DNA of 64,000 nucleotides, from NCBI RefSeq assembly GCF_003386665.1, contig NZ_QTUB01000001.1, positions 3,782,001 to 3,846,000 of the forward strand, given 5' to 3'. This document shows positions 1 through 10,806 of the stretch, in pieces. The notes beneath the pieces were generated by a model, which worked only from the letters and a program-made list of their open reading frames with translations, did not search any database and was not told the origin of the DNA. The stretch is from Xenorhabdus cabanillasii. Its GTDB lineage: Bacteria; Pseudomonadota; Gammaproteobacteria; Enterobacterales; Enterobacteriaceae. Numbering within the stretch: position 1 is the stretch's first letter; each line of letters starts with the position of its first letter. A program made the position numbers and the translations under genes.

Positions 1-343
1 CTGGTTGGCAGTTTTTCCAGACAGCCACCGTAACATAGCCCTTTCAATCTAAAGCGGGTAATTGAAGTAAAAATTAGAAGCTTATTGTGCCATTAAAAGA
101 TGTGTGAACAGCGAATAATGACGAGATTAATTATATCAATCGTTTTCAAGTTGCTTTGCAACGGCAAGTGGATGAGTTTTCAGCGGCATAATCAACCATG
201 TCACTGGAGCAAACACCGCCAATCAAAGGGCATTTGAAAGACGACAGGTATACAAGAAAAGTTTTTTCGCTTGCGTATGGGGAGTCTGTTTTGTTACGCC
301 ACGCTTTTAGTATTTATGTTGACCAGCAAGGCAAGGATCGTCT
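1..343. other. Region upstream of fliF, no supported gene
   Basis: I see no convincing gene here. In enterobacteria fliE usually lies just upstream of fliF in the opposite direction, but no FliE-like reading frame is recognisable in these bases, so fliE is either outside the window or displaced. A short stretch around 108-188 reads as a plausible protein tail (ending VDEFSAA-stop) but has a stop codon immediately upstream, so it looks like a remnant. The fliF promoter and its FlhDC-binding region should lie here; I could not assign hexamers with confidence. Confidence 0.4.
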
Positions 344-2041
344 ATGAGTGCAGCAGCAACCGACGCTGAGAATCCACAGAAGGGTTTCAGCGCTATCATC
401 AGTAGGATAAAAGCTGATCCAAAAGTTCCATTATTAGTTGCTGGCTCTGCTGCCATCGCTATTATCGTTGCCCTTTTTCTCTGGCTGCGCAGCCCTGATT
501 ATCGGGTGCTCTACAGCAATCTGAGTGATAAAGATGGCGGTGAGATCGTTACACAATTAACTCAAATGAATGTCCCTTACCGTTTTGCCGAAAACGGCTC
601 TGCCATCATGATACCTACTGACAAGGTTCATGAGATCAGGCTGAAACTGGCACAACAAGGGTTACCAAAAGGCGGGGCCACAGGCTTTGAGTTGTTGGAT
701 AAAGAGAAGTTCGGCATCAGCCAGTTTAGTGAACAGGTTAATTATCAACGTGCACTGGAAGGAGAATTAGCACGTACCATTGAATCACTCGGCCCTGTCC
801 AGAGTGCCCGTGTTCATCTGGCATTGCCAAAGCCGTCCCTGTTTGTGCGTGAGCAGAAATCACCCTCTGCTTCCGTCACAGTAGGGTTACTGCAAGGCCG
901 TATTCTGGATGAAGGACAAATCAATGCCATTGTCCATATGGTGTCAAGTAGTGTTGCTGGTTTACCGCCAGGAAATGTCACCATTGTGGATCAGGCCGGG
1001 CGTCTGCTGACACAGTCCGATGCTAACGGACGTGATCTGAACACGACCCAGTTGAAGTACATACAGGAAGTTGAGAATCGCTTCCAACATCGCATTGAAA
1101 CTATTCTGGCACCTGTCGTCGGTCGTAGCAATGTACATGCTCAAGTGACAGCGCAAATTGATTTTTCTCGCCGCGAAGAGACCGCAGAAGAGTATAAACC
1201 TAACCAGCCACCTAATCAGGCTGCCGTTCGTTCAAAACAGACCAGTTCAAGCGAACAAAGTGGTGGACCACTGGTTGGTGGTGTTCCGGGGGCTTTGTCA
1301 AATCAACCGAGTGCTGCACCAAGTGCGCCGATTGAGAAGCCTAAAGCGAACACTAAAGGTGACGAAAAATCTGATCAAGGACGCAATGGCAATAACCGCT
1401 ATGAGCGTATGATTAGCAACAATCGCAATAACCGTCATGACGAAACCATTAACTATGAAGTGGATCGCACCATTCGCCATACCCAGTTACAGGCTGGCGG
1501 TGTGGAGCGTCTCTCCGTTGCGGTTGTGGTTAATTATGCTACCGTTCAGGGAGAAAAGGGGCCGGAAACTCAGGCTCTGACGCCAGAACAGTTATCCCAG
1601 ATTGAGGCATTAACCCGTGAAGCAATGGGTTTCTCTGCCGAACGTGGCGATAGTCTGAACGTCGTTAACACACCGTTCAACGACACATCCGAAGTGATAG
1701 AAACGCTGCCATTCTGGCAACATCCTGTCCTGCTGGAGAAATCATTAGAACTGGGTCGTTGGTTACTGTTAGCGCTGGTTGCATGGCTGCTATGGCGCAA
1801 GATGATCGTGCCACAACTTGCTAAGAAACGTGCAACAGAAAAAGCAGCCCTGGAAGCGCAGAAAAAACAGAGTAAGCAAAAAACTGAATCCAATGCTGAA
1901 CTGGATGAAAAAATGCGCCGTCAGCTGGCTCGCCAACGTGTTAGTGCTGAGATCCAAAGCCAGCGTATCCGTGAACTTGCAGAAAAAGATCCTCGCGTAG
2001 TTGCGCTGGTGATCCGTCAATGGATGAGTAACGAACAATGA
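344..2041 (+). CDS. fliF: Flagellar MS-ring protein FliF
   Basis: FliF forms the membrane-supramembrane ring, the platform on which the rotor and export gate assemble. The 565-residue product is close to the usual 550-570. A first membrane segment lies at about residues 30-48 ([19 protein letters not shown]) and a second near 467-483 ([17 protein letters not shown]). Between them are the periplasmic ring-building domains, with a Pro/Ser/Gln/Asn-rich linker around 285-370. The charged cytoplasmic C-terminus, ending near RQWMSNEQ, is the FliG-binding tail. The ATG at 344 has an AAGG element 9 bases upstream. It is the first gene of the fliFGHIJK operon and its stop overlaps the fliG start by 4 bases, suggesting translational coupling. 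Identification is secure. Confidence 0.98.
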   Translation: MSAAATDAENPQKGFSAIISRIKADPKVPLLVAGSAAIAIIVALFLWLRSPDYRVLYSNLSDKDGGEIVTQLTQMNVPYRFAENGSAIMIPTDKVHEIRLKLAQQGLPKGGATGFELLDKEKFGISQFSEQVNYQRALEGELARTIESLGPVQSARVHLALPKPSLFVREQKSPSASVTVGLLQGRILDEGQINAIVHMVSSSVAGLPPGNVTIVDQAGRLLTQSDANGRDLNTTQLKYIQEVENRFQHRIETILAPVVGRSNVHAQVTAQIDFSRREETAEEYKPNQPPNQAAVRSKQTSSSEQSGGPLVGGVPGALSNQPSAAPSAPIEKPKANTKGDEKSDQGRNGNNRYERMISNNRNNRHDETINYEVDRTIRHTQLQAGGVERLSVAVVVNYATVQGEKGPETQALTPEQLSQIEALTREAMGFSAERGDSLNVVNTPFNDTSEVIETLPFWQHPVLLEKSLELGRWLLLALVAWLLWRKMIVPQLAKKRATEKAALEAQKKQSKQKTESNAELDEKMRRQLARQRVSAEIQSQRIRELAEKDPRVVALVIRQWMSNEQ

Positions 2042-3030
2042 GCCTGACCGGAACAGAAAAAAGCGCCATCATGTTAATGACCCTGGGAGAAGATCAGGCA
2101 GCCGAGGTGTTTAAGCACCTGAATTCCCGGGAAGTTCAGCAATTGAGTATTGCGATGGCGGGGATGAGACAAATCTCCAATCAACAACTGGCAGAAGTAC
2201 TGGCGGAATTTGAAGAAGATGCCGGACAGTACGCTGCTCTCAGTATCAATGCCAACGATTACCTGCGCAGCGTATTGGTGAAAGCGTTGGGTGAAGAACG
2301 TGCTTCCAGCCTGCTTGAGGATATTCTTGAGTCCCGTGATACCACAACGGGTATCGAAACCCTCAACTTTATGGAGCCTCAGATGGCAGCCGATATGATC
2401 CGTGATGAACATCCGCAGATCATTGCCACTATTCTGGTTCACCTGAACCGTGGTCAGGCGGCAGATATTCTCGCCATGTTTGATGATCGCCTGCGTAATG
2501 ACGTCATGCTGCGTATTGCTACCTTTGGTGGTGTTCAGCCAGCCGCATTGGCTGAATTGACCGAAGTACTGAATAATCTGTTGGATGGCCAGAACCTGAA
2601 ACGCAGCAAAATGGGGGGTATTCGTACTGCGGCTGAAATCATCAACCTGATGAAGAGTCAGCAGGAAGAAAGCGTTATCGAAGCTGTCCGTACCTATGAC
2701 GGTGAACTGGCGCAGAAAATCATTGATGAAATGTTCCTGTTCGAAAACCTCATTGGTGTGGACGATCGCAGTATCCAGCGTCTATTGCAGGAAATTACAA
2801 CCGATTCGCTGTTGATTGCATTGAAAGGCTGCGATCAAGCACTGCGCGATCACTTCCTCAACAATATGTCGCAGCGTGCTGCTGAAATTATGCGTGATGA
2901 TTTGGCAACCCGTGGCCCGGTTCGTATGTCTCAAGTGGAAGCTGAACAGAAAGCCATTCTGCTTGTGGTTCGTCGTCTGGCAGAAAGCGGGGAAATGATC
3001 CTGAATGGCGGTGACGATACCTATGTCTGA
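2038..3030 (+). CDS. fliG: Flagellar motor switch protein FliG
   Basis: FliG is the rotor protein that transmits torque from the MotAB stator and, with FliM and FliN, sets rotation direction. The 330-residue length is typical. The N-terminal FliF-binding domain (starting [14 protein letters not shown]), the middle domain with the [10 protein letters not shown] motif at about 121-130, and a C-terminal charged helix region (DDRSIQRLL, then [15 protein letters not shown]) are all visible. The C-terminal charges are those that face the stator in the family. It overlaps fliF by 4 bases and fliH by 8, as in other enterobacterial fliF operons. Confidence 0.98.
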   Translation: MSLTGTEKSAIMLMTLGEDQAAEVFKHLNSREVQQLSIAMAGMRQISNQQLAEVLAEFEEDAGQYAALSINANDYLRSVLVKALGEERASSLLEDILESRDTTTGIETLNFMEPQMAADMIRDEHPQIIATILVHLNRGQAADILAMFDDRLRNDVMLRIATFGGVQPAALAELTEVLNNLLDGQNLKRSKMGGIRTAAEIINLMKSQQEESVIEAVRTYDGELAQKIIDEMFLFENLIGVDDRSIQRLLQEITTDSLLIALKGCDQALRDHFLNNMSQRAAEIMRDDLATRGPVRMSQVEAEQKAILLVVRRLAESGEMILNGGDDTYV

Positions 3031-3727
3031 TAATTCGAATAACAGAAACTGGCAGCCCTGGCTGCCAGGTGAATTAACTCAGTGGGAAACCTTACAGGCA
3101 AAACTGGAATCGCTGGACAATGAACAGGAACTCAGCGAACAAGAACGACTGCAAGAACAGGCCAGGATACTGGACGAGTTGAAGAAACAAGCATGTCAGA
3201 CTGGCCATGATCAGGGTTTTGCTGAAGGGCAATCCCGTGGATACGAACAGGGCATTGAGGAAGGACGGCAAGCCGGGTTTGAACAGGGATTACAGGAAGC
3301 CAGGGAGCAACAACAAGCAGTAATTGAACAATGGAAAGCGCTATTAACTGATTTTAACCATTCGCTGGATGGGTTGGATACCGTTATTGCTTCACGTCTG
3401 ATGCAGCTTTCTCTGACTGCTGCTCACCACATTCTTGGGCAACCAGCAGTTTGTGATGGCACTGCTTTGCTCAATCAGATCCGTGAATTTATCCAGCAAG
3501 AGCCACTACTCAGTGGCAAACCACAATTGCGCGTTCATCCACAAAATATCCCACTGGTTGAACAACAGTTGGGTGAGATCCTGAAACTGCATGGCTGGCG
3601 CTTGATTGCTGATAATAAACTGCATCCGGGGGGCTGCAAAGTCAGCGCTGATGATGGCGATCTGGATGCCAGTCTGGCGACACGCTGGCATGCAATGTGC
3701 CGTCTGGCAGTATCAGGAGAATTGTGA
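3023..3727 (+). CDS. fliH: Flagellar export ATPase regulator FliH
   Basis: FliH is the cytoplasmic stator-like partner that binds FliI and links it to the export gate. I start it at the ATG of [10 protein letters not shown] (3023), not at an earlier in-frame codon, because family members begin MSDN and because this gives the usual 8-base overlap with fliG. The product is about 234 residues. Residues 55-100 contain the family's GxxxG-type repeats ([17 protein letters not shown] region), an alpha-helical coiled coil. The C-terminal FliI-binding domain follows. The stop overlaps the fliI ATG by one base (TGATG). Confidence 0.96.
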   Translation: MSDNSNNRNWQPWLPGELTQWETLQAKLESLDNEQELSEQERLQEQARILDELKKQACQTGHDQGFAEGQSRGYEQGIEEGRQAGFEQGLQEAREQQQAVIEQWKALLTDFNHSLDGLDTVIASRLMQLSLTAAHHILGQPAVCDGTALLNQIREFIQQEPLLSGKPQLRVHPQNIPLVEQQLGEILKLHGWRLIADNKLHPGGCKVSADDGDLDASLATRWHAMCRLAVSGEL

Positions 3728-5091
3728 TGACGGCAAGACTTAGGCGCTGGCTGGCCACATTAGATTCAATGGAAAAACGTCTGGATAAGACGCCGAAAGT
3801 GCGTCGTTATGGGCGTTTGACCCGCGCCACGGGTTTGGTACTCGAAGCAACGGGTTTACATCTGCCTCTGGGGGCAACCTGTCTTATCGAACGGCAAAAT
3901 GGCAATGCCATTGAAGAAGTTGAAAGTGAAGTCGTGGGCTTTCATGGCGAAAAATTGTTATTGATGCCTCTGGAAGAGTTGGAAGGCATTGTACCGGGAG
4001 CCCGTGTTTATGCCCGTTCTTACGGTACAGACGCTGGTGGAGGTCACCGTTTGCCATTAGGGCCAGAGTTACTCGGCAGAGTGTTGGATGGTGCAGGCCG
4101 TCCCCTTGATGGACTACCTGCCCCTGATACAGGCTACCGCGCTCCTCTGACTACTCCACCACTCAATCCCCTGCAACGCACTCCTATCCGTGACGTACTG
4201 GATGTTGGTGTTCGTGCTATCAACGCTTTGCTAACCGTTGGCCGTGGTCAGCGGATGGGATTATTTGCCGGTTCAGGCGTCGGTAAAAGTGTACTCCTTG
4301 GCATGATGGCTCGTTACACTCAGGCTGACGTTATCGTTGTTGGCCTGATTGGTGAACGTGGCCGGGAAGTTAAAGATTTCATCGAAAATATTTTGGGTGA
4401 AGAAGGATTGGCCCGTTCAGTCGTTGTCGCAGCACCCGCTGATATTTCTCCGTTACTGCGCATGCAGGGGGCTTCCTATGCTACTCGCATTGCTGAAGAT
4501 TTTCGCGATCGCGGCAAGCACGTTTTACTGATTATGGATTCCCTTACCCGTTACAGCATGGCGCAACGTGAAATTGCACTGGCTATCGGTGAACCTCCGG
4601 CAACCAAGGGTTACCCCCCTTCAGTGTTTGCCAAATTGCCGGCACTGGTAGAGCGGGCGGGTAATGGCGTCAGTGATGGTGGCTCAATTACAGCCTTTTA
4701 TACCGTTCTGACAGAGGGTGATGATCAACAAGATCCGATTGCCGATTCTGCCCGTGCCATTCTGGACGGCCATATCGTACTGTCGCGGACATTGGCAGAA
4801 TCCGGGCATTACCCTGCCATTGATATTGAAGCATCAATCAGTCGTGCCATGACTGCACTGATTGATAATACCCATTATCGGCGGGTACAGCAGTTCAAAC
4901 AGCTACTTTCCAGCTACCAGCGTAACCGGGATCTGATTAATGTCGGTGCTTACGCTGCCGGTAGTGATCCTTTGTTGGACAGGGCGATTGAATTGTATCC
5001 GCATATGGCTCAGTTCCTGCGTCAAGACATTGAGGAACGCAGTGAGTTCGATGCAGCATGTACCCAACTGCAACAGCTATTACCGATCTAA
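3727..5091 (+). CDS. fliI: Flagellum-specific ATPase FliI
   Basis: FliI is the hexameric ATPase of the flagellar type III export apparatus. The start is ATG 3727 ([10 protein letters not shown]), matching the enterobacterial N-terminus; an upstream in-frame start would overlap fliH by 30 bases. The 454-residue protein has a Walker A motif (FAGSGVGKS, near residue 180), a Walker B segment ([10 protein letters not shown]), and the conserved GERGREV and TEGDDQQDP blocks of the F1/type III ATPase family. All catalytic motifs look intact, so the enzyme should be functional. Confidence 0.98.
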   Translation: MTARLRRWLATLDSMEKRLDKTPKVRRYGRLTRATGLVLEATGLHLPLGATCLIERQNGNAIEEVESEVVGFHGEKLLLMPLEELEGIVPGARVYARSYGTDAGGGHRLPLGPELLGRVLDGAGRPLDGLPAPDTGYRAPLTTPPLNPLQRTPIRDVLDVGVRAINALLTVGRGQRMGLFAGSGVGKSVLLGMMARYTQADVIVVGLIGERGREVKDFIENILGEEGLARSVVVAAPADISPLLRMQGASYATRIAEDFRDRGKHVLLIMDSLTRYSMAQREIALAIGEPPATKGYPPSVFAKLPALVERAGNGVSDGGSITAFYTVLTEGDDQQDPIADSARAILDGHIVLSRTLAESGHYPAIDIEASISRAMTALIDNTHYRRVQQFKQLLSSYQRNRDLINVGAYAAGSDPLLDRAIELYPHMAQFLRQDIEERSEFDAACTQLQQLLPI

Positions 5092-5107
5092 GATGCTGAG
5101 GACATAA

Positions 5108-5554
5108 ATGCAACGACACTCCCCTCTTATGACTCTGCGTGACCTTGCTCAGGACGCAGCAAAAAAAGCCGCAGTACAGCTTGCACAGATACGACAGAGT
5201 CATCAGCAAATGGAGCAGCAACTCGCAGCGTTAATGGATTATCAGGATGAATACCGTACACGTTTAAACACCACACTCAGCGGCGGCATGTCCAGCTCAA
5301 CATGGCAAAACTATCAGCAGTTCATGAAAACGCTGGAAATGGCAATTGAACAACACAAATTACAGCTCAACCAATGGAAAAAACGGCTTGAGCAAGCCAT
5401 GTCACAGTGGCAGGAAAAACAGCAGCGTCTGAATGCTTTCGACATTCTGCAACAGCGGGCAGAACACAATTTGAAGTTACACCAAGATCGCATGGAGCAA
5501 AAACAAATGGACGAGTACGCACAACGTGGTGCACAACGGAGAATGAAACAATGA
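5108..5554 (+). CDS. fliJ: Flagellar export chaperone FliJ
   Basis: FliJ is the coiled-coil stalk protein in the FliI hexamer that also escorts export substrates. The product is 148 residues, almost entirely helical and rich in Gln, Glu and Lys, with no membrane segment or signal peptide. The central segment ([21 protein letters not shown]) and the C-terminal [14 protein letters not shown] match enterobacterial FliJ. It lies 16 bases after fliI and its stop overlaps the fliK start by 4 bases. Confidence 0.95.
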   Translation: MQRHSPLMTLRDLAQDAAKKAAVQLAQIRQSHQQMEQQLAALMDYQDEYRTRLNTTLSGGMSSSTWQNYQQFMKTLEMAIEQHKLQLNQWKKRLEQAMSQWQEKQQRLNAFDILQQRAEHNLKLHQDRMEQKQMDEYAQRGAQRRMKQ

Positions 5555-6975
5555 ATCTCACTCTTTTGCCTACTGATTTAACATCGACGGAAAAAATGGC
5601 AGGAAAAAGTCAGCAGACCCTGTCGGACAGTAACGAGTCTAAAGACAAGACACCGGAATTTGGACTGTTTCTCAATGCAGAGACGGACACTTTACAGAAA
5701 GCCTCTGTTCAGACCCGTTCTGCTCAAAGCAATTCGGCTAAAACCAATTCTGTTCAAAGTAATAAAGTCCGTGGAAATAGTGAGAATGGTGAGAAACGTT
5801 CCACTGATAACAAAATAGAAGGTGAATTAACCCCTTCATTAGTTGTCGTTGGCCAAACAACCATACAGGACAAATTTTCGGCATTACCTTCAACATCAGC
5901 TTCAACATCAGCTTCAATATCAGCGTCAACATCAGATAATGATGCAGAACTTACTTTACTGGACGATGAAGACCCTTTGTCTGCTGAAACGTTGATCAAC
6001 ACTATGCCTGTTCAACTGGCCGGATTAATCAGTCGCCAGTCAACCGGGGACAGTTCAGAAAATCCAGATGACTTGTCAGACATTGACAACAACATTGATG
6101 GCACCTTAGCTGGCAAAACAGCCAGGGGAGATATAGTGCTGGCGACTACAGAACCGGCAGAGCATACCGAAGATAAGGGTTTGGATGACGATATCCGCTC
6201 TTTTATCAGGCAAGATGCTGCCTCGATCAACAATGGGCAGACTTCAGCCAAAAACCGATCCGTATTGGCATCAACTAGCGAAAAAGTGAAATCCACTGCT
6301 AATAATACTGACCCGAATTCAATTCCATTAACGAGTGGCAAGGAGAATAGCGGGAAAAAGTTCGCGTTCATACAAGGGGCATCAACATTAGCAACGGCTT
6401 CTACGGAGACTTTCTCTTCTGGAGCGCTACACACCTTGTTTGCTTCTCCCCACATTTCCGCGGGCCATCAAACAAACGGGCAATTTCAGTTAAATGGCAC
6501 ACCTGCGCCTTTACTGAGCGCCCATCCTGGCAGCGAAGAGTGGCAGCAGCAACTAAACCAACACGTGCTGTTTTTTAACCGTAATGGATTACAACAAGCT
6601 GAGTTACGCTTACACCCGCAAGAACTGGGGGCACTGCATATCCGCATGAATGTTGAAGACAATCAGGCACAATTACATTTTGTCTCTGCCCATCAACATG
6701 TCCGTGCCGCTTTAGAAGCAGCCCTGCCTAATCTTCGCCATGCGCTGGCAGAAAATGGCATCCAACTGGCTCAAAGCAGTGTAAGTAGTGATACATCAGG
6801 GAATTGGCAACAGGAACAGCCAGCAGATCCACAGCAACAGGCCAATACCAGAACCCATGCTGAAAGTAATGGAACACTAGCAGCAACACAAGCGCCAACA
6901 ACTCATGAATCAACGATCAGAATTACTCCTCGACAACTCGCTTCAAGTCGGGGTGGCGTTGACATTTTCGCCTGA
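5551..6975 (+). CDS. fliK: Flagellar hook-length control protein FliK
   Basis: FliK is the secreted molecular ruler that ends hook assembly and switches FlhB specificity. I start it at ATG 5551 ([10 protein letters not shown]), giving the 4-base overlap with fliJ; a longer frame beginning inside fliJ is unlikely. The 474-residue product is about 100 residues longer than E. coli FliK. The extra length is in a low-complexity Ser/Thr/Asn/Asp-rich middle with a short tandem repeat. The folded C-terminal domain is conserved ([15 protein letters not shown] at roughly 350-365), followed by a Gln-rich tail. It is the last gene of the first operon. A longer ruler could mean a longer hook, but that is inference. 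Confidence 0.94.
   Translation: MNLTLLPTDLTSTEKMAGKSQQTLSDSNESKDKTPEFGLFLNAETDTLQKASVQTRSAQSNSAKTNSVQSNKVRGNSENGEKRSTDNKIEGELTPSLVVVGQTTIQDKFSALPSTSASTSASISASTSDNDAELTLLDDEDPLSAETLINTMPVQLAGLISRQSTGDSSENPDDLSDIDNNIDGTLAGKTARGDIVLATTEPAEHTEDKGLDDDIRSFIRQDAASINNGQTSAKNRSVLASTSEKVKSTANNTDPNSIPLTSGKENSGKKFAFIQGASTLATASTETFSSGALHTLFASPHISAGHQTNGQFQLNGTPAPLLSAHPGSEEWQQQLNQHVLFFNRNGLQQAELRLHPQELGALHIRMNVEDNQAQLHFVSAHQHVRAALEAALPNLRHALAENGIQLAQSSVSSDTSGNWQQEQPADPQQQANTRTHAESNGTLAATQAPTTHESTIRITPRQLASSRGGVDIFA
5890..5937 (+). repeat. 12-bp tandem repeat in fliK
   Basis: Four near-identical copies of a 12-base unit (TCAACATCAGCT) encode a repeating Ser-Thr-Ser-Ala stretch in the variable middle of FliK. 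The unit length is a multiple of three, so copy-number changes would alter ruler length without breaking the frame. Confidence 0.85.
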
Positions 6976-7012
6976 TTATCTGCCTGATTTCATCATTTAC
7001 GGCAATAAACTG

Positions 7013-7037
7013 TAAAAAAACGAAACAAGGCCGATAA
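7013..7037 (+). promoter_or_regulatory. Possible sigma-28 promoter upstream of fliL
   Basis: In the 215-base gap between fliK and fliL there is a perfect GCCGATAA -10 element (7030-7037). A TAAA lies at 7013-7016, 13 bases upstream instead of the usual 15. The fliL operon in enterobacteria is driven mainly by FlhDC with some sigma-28 input, so a weak sigma-28 site is plausible but the spacing is off. Confidence 0.45.
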
Positions 7038-7190
7038 CAAACGCGTGAGTTAATGGTTTTTCCCACGTTTGTTCCTGCCATTGCCGGAACAAAGACGCGG
7101 GATAATTGATATTGAATTTGATGAATAAGGAGTTTCGCCACGGAATGCGCGGTATCTTATTCGTTACAGAAAACAGGAATTCGTCTGTCC

Positions 7191-7667
7191 ATGTCTGATT
7201 ATAGCTACGAGCGTAAACGCACAAATCCAATTTGGATGATACTGTTAATACTGATTGCTGTTCTAAGTACCGCCATCGGGGGATATAGCTGGTGGACAAT
7301 GAAGCAATCCAGCAATAACAGTTCAGAAAAAGCCAAAGTCATTCATACTCCGGTATTCATGACATTGGAACCTTTCACCGTCAACCTGATCGACAACGAA
7401 GATCATTTTGATCGTGTTTTGTATGTCGGGGTGACATTACGTCTGTCCGATGAAACAACTCGTCAGCGCTTCCATGATTATCTGCCAGAAGTTCGTAGCC
7501 GTATGCTGCTGTTACTATCCCGCCAGAAATCGACTGATCTGGCGAAAAATGACGGCAAAGTACGTTTAGTGGGAGATATTAAACAGACACTGAGCCCGAC
7601 ACTGATACCCGGTGAACCTGATCAGGTAATCACCGATGTATTGTTTACTACGTTTATTCTGCGATAA
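7191..7667 (+). CDS. fliL: Flagellar basal-body protein FliL
   Basis: FliL is a single-pass inner-membrane protein that surrounds or stabilises the stator. The 158-residue protein has a membrane helix at about 16-33 (IWMILLILIAVLSTAIGG) and a periplasmic domain with the family signature FTVNLIDNEDHFDRVLYVGVTLRL split across residues 62-87. It ends TDVLFTTFILR, as in E. coli. It starts the fliLMNOPQR operon; fliM follows after 5 bases. Confidence 0.96.
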   Translation: MSDYSYERKRTNPIWMILLILIAVLSTAIGGYSWWTMKQSSNNSSEKAKVIHTPVFMTLEPFTVNLIDNEDHFDRVLYVGVTLRLSDETTRQRFHDYLPEVRSRMLLLLSRQKSTDLAKNDGKVRLVGDIKQTLSPTLIPGEPDQVITDVLFTTFILR

Positions 7668-7672
7668 TCACG

Positions 7673-8683
7673 ATGAGTGACAATATTCTTTCACAGGCAG
7701 AGATCGATGCTCTGCTCAATGGTGACAGTGCAGCTGCGGATGATGCAGAACAAATCGCGTCATCCGTGGAGAGTGAGGTTCGCCCTTACGATCCCAATAC
7801 ACAACGCCGTGTTGTACGTGAGCGTTTGCAGTCACTGGAAATCATCAATGCACGCTTTGCCCGCCAATTCAGGATGGGGTTGTTTAACATGTTGCGCCGC
7901 AGTCCGGATATTACCGTCGGTGCCATTAAGATCCAGCCTTATCTTGAGTTTGCCCGCAATTTGGCCGTGCCGACTAACCTCAATCTGGTTCACCTGAAAC
8001 CATTGAGAGGAACCGCACTGTTCGCTTTTGAACCTAATCTGGTTTATATCGCTGTTGATAACCTGTTTGGTGGTGATGGCCGTTTCCCGACGAAAGTGGA
8101 AGGCCGTGAATTCACCTATACCGAGCAGCGTATTATCAACCGGATGCTGAAACTGGCGCTGGATGCCTATCGCGACGCATGGGATTCTATCTTTAAACTT
8201 GAAGTGGAATACGTGCGTTCCGAGATGCAGGTGAAATTCACCAATATCACGACATCACCCAACGATATCGTGGTAACCACGCCATTCCAGGTGGAGATTG
8301 GCGACCTGTGCGGGGAATTCAACATCTGTATTCCATTCGCCATGATCGAACCTCTGCGTGAACTCCTGACCAATCCTCCGGTGGAAAATGTGCGTCAGGA
8401 AGATGGACAGTGGCGTGAAAGTCTGGTGAAACAAGTTCAGAACTCAGAGCTGGAACTGGTGGCGAATTTTGTTGATATCCCCCTGCGCCTGTCAAAAATT
8501 CTCCAACTGAAAAGTGGCGATGTTTTACCGATTGAAAAACCTGAACGTCTCATCGTTCACGTTGATGGTGTGCCAGTGCTCACCAGCCAATATGGAACAC
8601 TCAACGGGCAGTACGCCCTGCGTGTTGAACACCTGATTAACCCTGTTTTAAATGCTCTGGATGAGGAAAAGCCCAATGAGTGA
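7673..8683 (+). CDS. fliM: Flagellar motor switch protein FliM
   Basis: FliM forms the C-ring with FliG and FliN and receives phosphorylated CheY. The 336-residue length is standard. The N-terminal CheY-binding peptide (ILSQAEIDALLNG, residues 4-16) is intact, followed by the middle CheC-like domain and a C-terminal SpoA domain (LQLKSGDVLPIEKPE). This implies that chemotactic switching is expected even though no che genes lie in the window. It overlaps fliN by 8 bases. Confidence 0.98.
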   Translation: MSDNILSQAEIDALLNGDSAAADDAEQIASSVESEVRPYDPNTQRRVVRERLQSLEIINARFARQFRMGLFNMLRRSPDITVGAIKIQPYLEFARNLAVPTNLNLVHLKPLRGTALFAFEPNLVYIAVDNLFGGDGRFPTKVEGREFTYTEQRIINRMLKLALDAYRDAWDSIFKLEVEYVRSEMQVKFTNITTSPNDIVVTTPFQVEIGDLCGEFNICIPFAMIEPLRELLTNPPVENVRQEDGQWRESLVKQVQNSELELVANFVDIPLRLSKILQLKSGDVLPIEKPERLIVHVDGVPVLTSQYGTLNGQYALRVEHLINPVLNALDEEKPNE

Positions 8684-9083
8684 TGCTAAACAACCCGCAG
8701 ATACCAGATCGACTGAAGACTTGTGGGCAGAAGCGCTGGAACAACAGGCCGCACAGCAGACCTCTGACAGCGGCGCGTCAATCTTTGAGAGCCTTGAGCC
8801 ACAGGATGCGCTCTCTCAGCTCTCCGATATTGACCTGATTATGGATATTCCCGTTAAGCTCTCCGTTGAACTAGGGCGCACTAAAATGACCATCAAACAA
8901 CTGCTGAAACTGTCTCAGGGTTCAGTGGTATCACTTGATGGCCTTGCCGGTGAACCGCTGGATATCCTGATCAACGGCTATTTAATTGCACAAGGAGAAG
9001 TGGTTGTCGTATCTGACAAATATGGTATCCGTATCACGGATATCATCACGCCTTCTGAACGTATGCGTCGCTTGAGTCGTTAA
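8676..9083 (+). CDS. fliN: Flagellar motor switch protein FliN
   Basis: FliN is the lower C-ring protein that also anchors FliH. The start is ATG 8676 (MSDAKQPADT), matching family N-termini and giving the usual 8-base overlap with fliM; an upstream in-frame codon would add eight unlikely residues. The product is 135 residues. The SpoA domain at about 55-135 (DIDLIMDIPVKLSVELGRTK, then ITDIITPSERMRRLSR) is nearly identical to E. coli. Confidence 0.98.
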   Translation: MSDAKQPADTRSTEDLWAEALEQQAAQQTSDSGASIFESLEPQDALSQLSDIDLIMDIPVKLSVELGRTKMTIKQLLKLSQGSVVSLDGLAGEPLDILINGYLIAQGEVVVVSDKYGIRITDIITPSERMRRLSR

Positions 9084-9085
9084 CC

Positions 9086-9643
9086 ATGATGGCGAATCAG
9101 CCTGCCTTTCATGCTTCTTTTCAAAATGGTGCGGCATCTGATGCCGCACTGACTATTCCAATGACTAATACAAAAACGCTCAATGCCGGTGCTATGATGA
9201 CCAGCGCAACAACAGCCAATACGTCAATAACCAATACATCAATAATAGGCACCGCAACAACAAATGCCCCTTCCCTCTCTGCGGGACAAATGTTTATACA
9301 AGTCAGCAGTGCACTTGGTGGGATCTTATTATTGATTTTTTTCATGACATGGCTGATCCGTCGTCTGGGTCTTTCGCCTGCCAAGAACAAAAATCATCGG
9401 CTGCTTAACGTCAAGGCAAGCTGCTCACTTGGGCCAAAAGAACGAATTGTAGTGGTGGAGATCGAAGATAGCTGGCTGGTGTTGGGAGTGACATCCCAAC
9501 AAATTAATGTATTGCATCAGCTACCTGTGCCATCCGATAACACGGAAAAGGAAACCGTGCTTAAAACATTTCCTTTCGGTCAGTTATTAAAAAATACGCT
9601 CCAGCAAAAAAGTAAAAATGACAAGGATGGCGATGAAAAATAG
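9086..9643 (+). CDS. fliO: Flagellar export assembly protein FliO
   Basis: FliO is a membrane protein that helps assemble the FliP core of the export gate. This product is 185 residues (or 184 from the next Met), against about 120 in E. coli. The family core begins near residue 68, with a membrane helix ([19 protein letters not shown]) and the cytoplasmic domain [20 protein letters not shown]. The extra 60 or so N-terminal residues are Thr/Ala/Asn-rich low complexity. They may be real or may mean translation starts at an internal Met. It follows fliN by 2 bases. Confidence 0.9.
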   Translation: MMANQPAFHASFQNGAASDAALTIPMTNTKTLNAGAMMTSATTANTSITNTSIIGTATTNAPSLSAGQMFIQVSSALGGILLLIFFMTWLIRRLGLSPAKNKNHRLLNVKASCSLGPKERIVVVEIEDSWLVLGVTSQQINVLHQLPVPSDNTEKETVLKTFPFGQLLKNTLQQKSKNDKDGDEK

Positions 9644-10442
9644 AGTTTTTTTTATGACAGGCAATCAAAAGACAGGCCGAAAATTTGTCTCGCTTATTCA
9701 TCTGGTGCGTCTGGCAACTGTAATTATGGCATTTTTGCTATCACTGTTTCCCATAAATGCTGCCGCGGAACTACCCGGTATCATTAGCCAGCCACTGGTT
9801 AATGGTGGACAAAGTTGGTCACTGCCGGTTCAGACCCTGATTTTCATCACCGCACTGGGGTTTATTCCCGCGGCCTTACTGATGATGACCAGCTTTACCC
9901 GCATCATTATTGTGCTAGGTTTACTGCGCAACGCACTGGGAACACCTTCTGCCCCACCGAATCAGGTTATGTTGGGATTAGCATTGTTTATGACCTTTTT
10001 CATCATGGCACCGGTATTCGATAAAGTTTATCAGGATGCTTATCTGCCCTTCAGCGAAGATAAAATCACGCTGGAAGTTGCACTGGATAAAGGCTCTCAG
10101 CCTGTACGCCAGTTTATGCTGCGTCAGACACGGGAAAATGATTTGGCACTGTTTGCCCGCCTTGCCGATCAAAAGGCATTTGAAACGGCAGATTCTGTCC
10201 CGATGCGTGTTCTGGTGCCGGCCTTCATTACCAGCGAATTGAAAACCGCGTTCCAGATAGGTTTTACGCTTTTTATCCCTTTCCTGATCATCGACTTGGT
10301 TGTAGCCAGCGTCCTGATGGCTCTGGGGATGATGATGGTTCCACCTGCCACGATATCACTGCCGTTCAAACTGATGTTGTTTGTTCTGGTAGATGGCTGG
10401 CAATTATTGCTTGGCTCGTTAGCTCAAAGTTTTTATGTCTGA
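9633..10442 (+). CDS. fliP: Flagellar export gate protein FliP
   Basis: FliP forms the core pore of the flagellar type III gate with FliQ and FliR. I choose ATG 9633 (MKNRVFFM) because an AAGGA lies about 10 bases upstream; the 269-residue form has an N-terminal signal peptide-like segment ([19 protein letters not shown]), typical of FliP. The signatures [20 protein letters not shown] and the C-terminal [19 protein letters not shown] are present. It overlaps fliO by 11 bases, consistent with coupling. Confidence 0.96.
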   Translation: MKNRVFFMTGNQKTGRKFVSLIHLVRLATVIMAFLLSLFPINAAAELPGIISQPLVNGGQSWSLPVQTLIFITALGFIPAALLMMTSFTRIIIVLGLLRNALGTPSAPPNQVMLGLALFMTFFIMAPVFDKVYQDAYLPFSEDKITLEVALDKGSQPVRQFMLRQTRENDLALFARLADQKAFETADSVPMRVLVPAFITSELKTAFQIGFTLFIPFLIIDLVVASVLMALGMMMVPPATISLPFKLMLFVLVDGWQLLLGSLAQSFYV

Positions 10443-10534
10443 TTCGTTTCTCTATCTGAATTTGATGAAAGTATCAGACAAAAATATTTGGCGTTAAATA
10501 TCATTGAAAAAGCTCAAGAACGGTTTAAAAAATT

Positions 10535-10804
10535 ATGACTCCTGAATCGGTAATGGCCCTCGGTGTTGAAGCAATGAAAGTCGCATTGGCGCTGGCTGCT
10601 CCACTGCTTTTATCAGCGCTGATATGTGGTTTAGTGATCAGCTTGTTACAGGCGGCAACACAGGTAAACGAAATGACCTTATCGTTTATTCCTAAAATTC
10701 TGGCCGTTGTTGTCACTATTATTATTGCCGGGCCATGGATGCTGAATCTGCTGTTGGATTACATGCGTACACTTTTTAGCAGTATTCCAGCCATTATTGG
10801 TTAA
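10535..10804 (+). CDS. fliQ: Flagellar export gate protein FliQ
   Basis: FliQ is a small two-helix gate subunit. The 89-residue product has two hydrophobic hairpin helices (about 15-40 and 50-75) and starts MTPESVMALG as in relatives. There is a 92-base gap after fliP, longer than other gaps in this operon; it shows no obvious gene or strong terminator. Confidence 0.96.
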   Translation: MTPESVMALGVEAMKVALALAAPLLLSALICGLVISLLQAATQVNEMTLSFIPKILAVVVTIIIAGPWMLNLLLDYMRTLFSSIPAIIG

Positions 10805-10806
10805 TC

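Noticed and set aside
1..343. fliE upstream of fliF
   Set aside because: No frame with FliE character on either strand; the short frames present do not match its conserved ending.
5407..5550. Longer fliK start within fliJ
   Set aside because: The 48 extra codons overlap fliJ in another frame; the ATG at 5551 gives the standard ATGA overlap.
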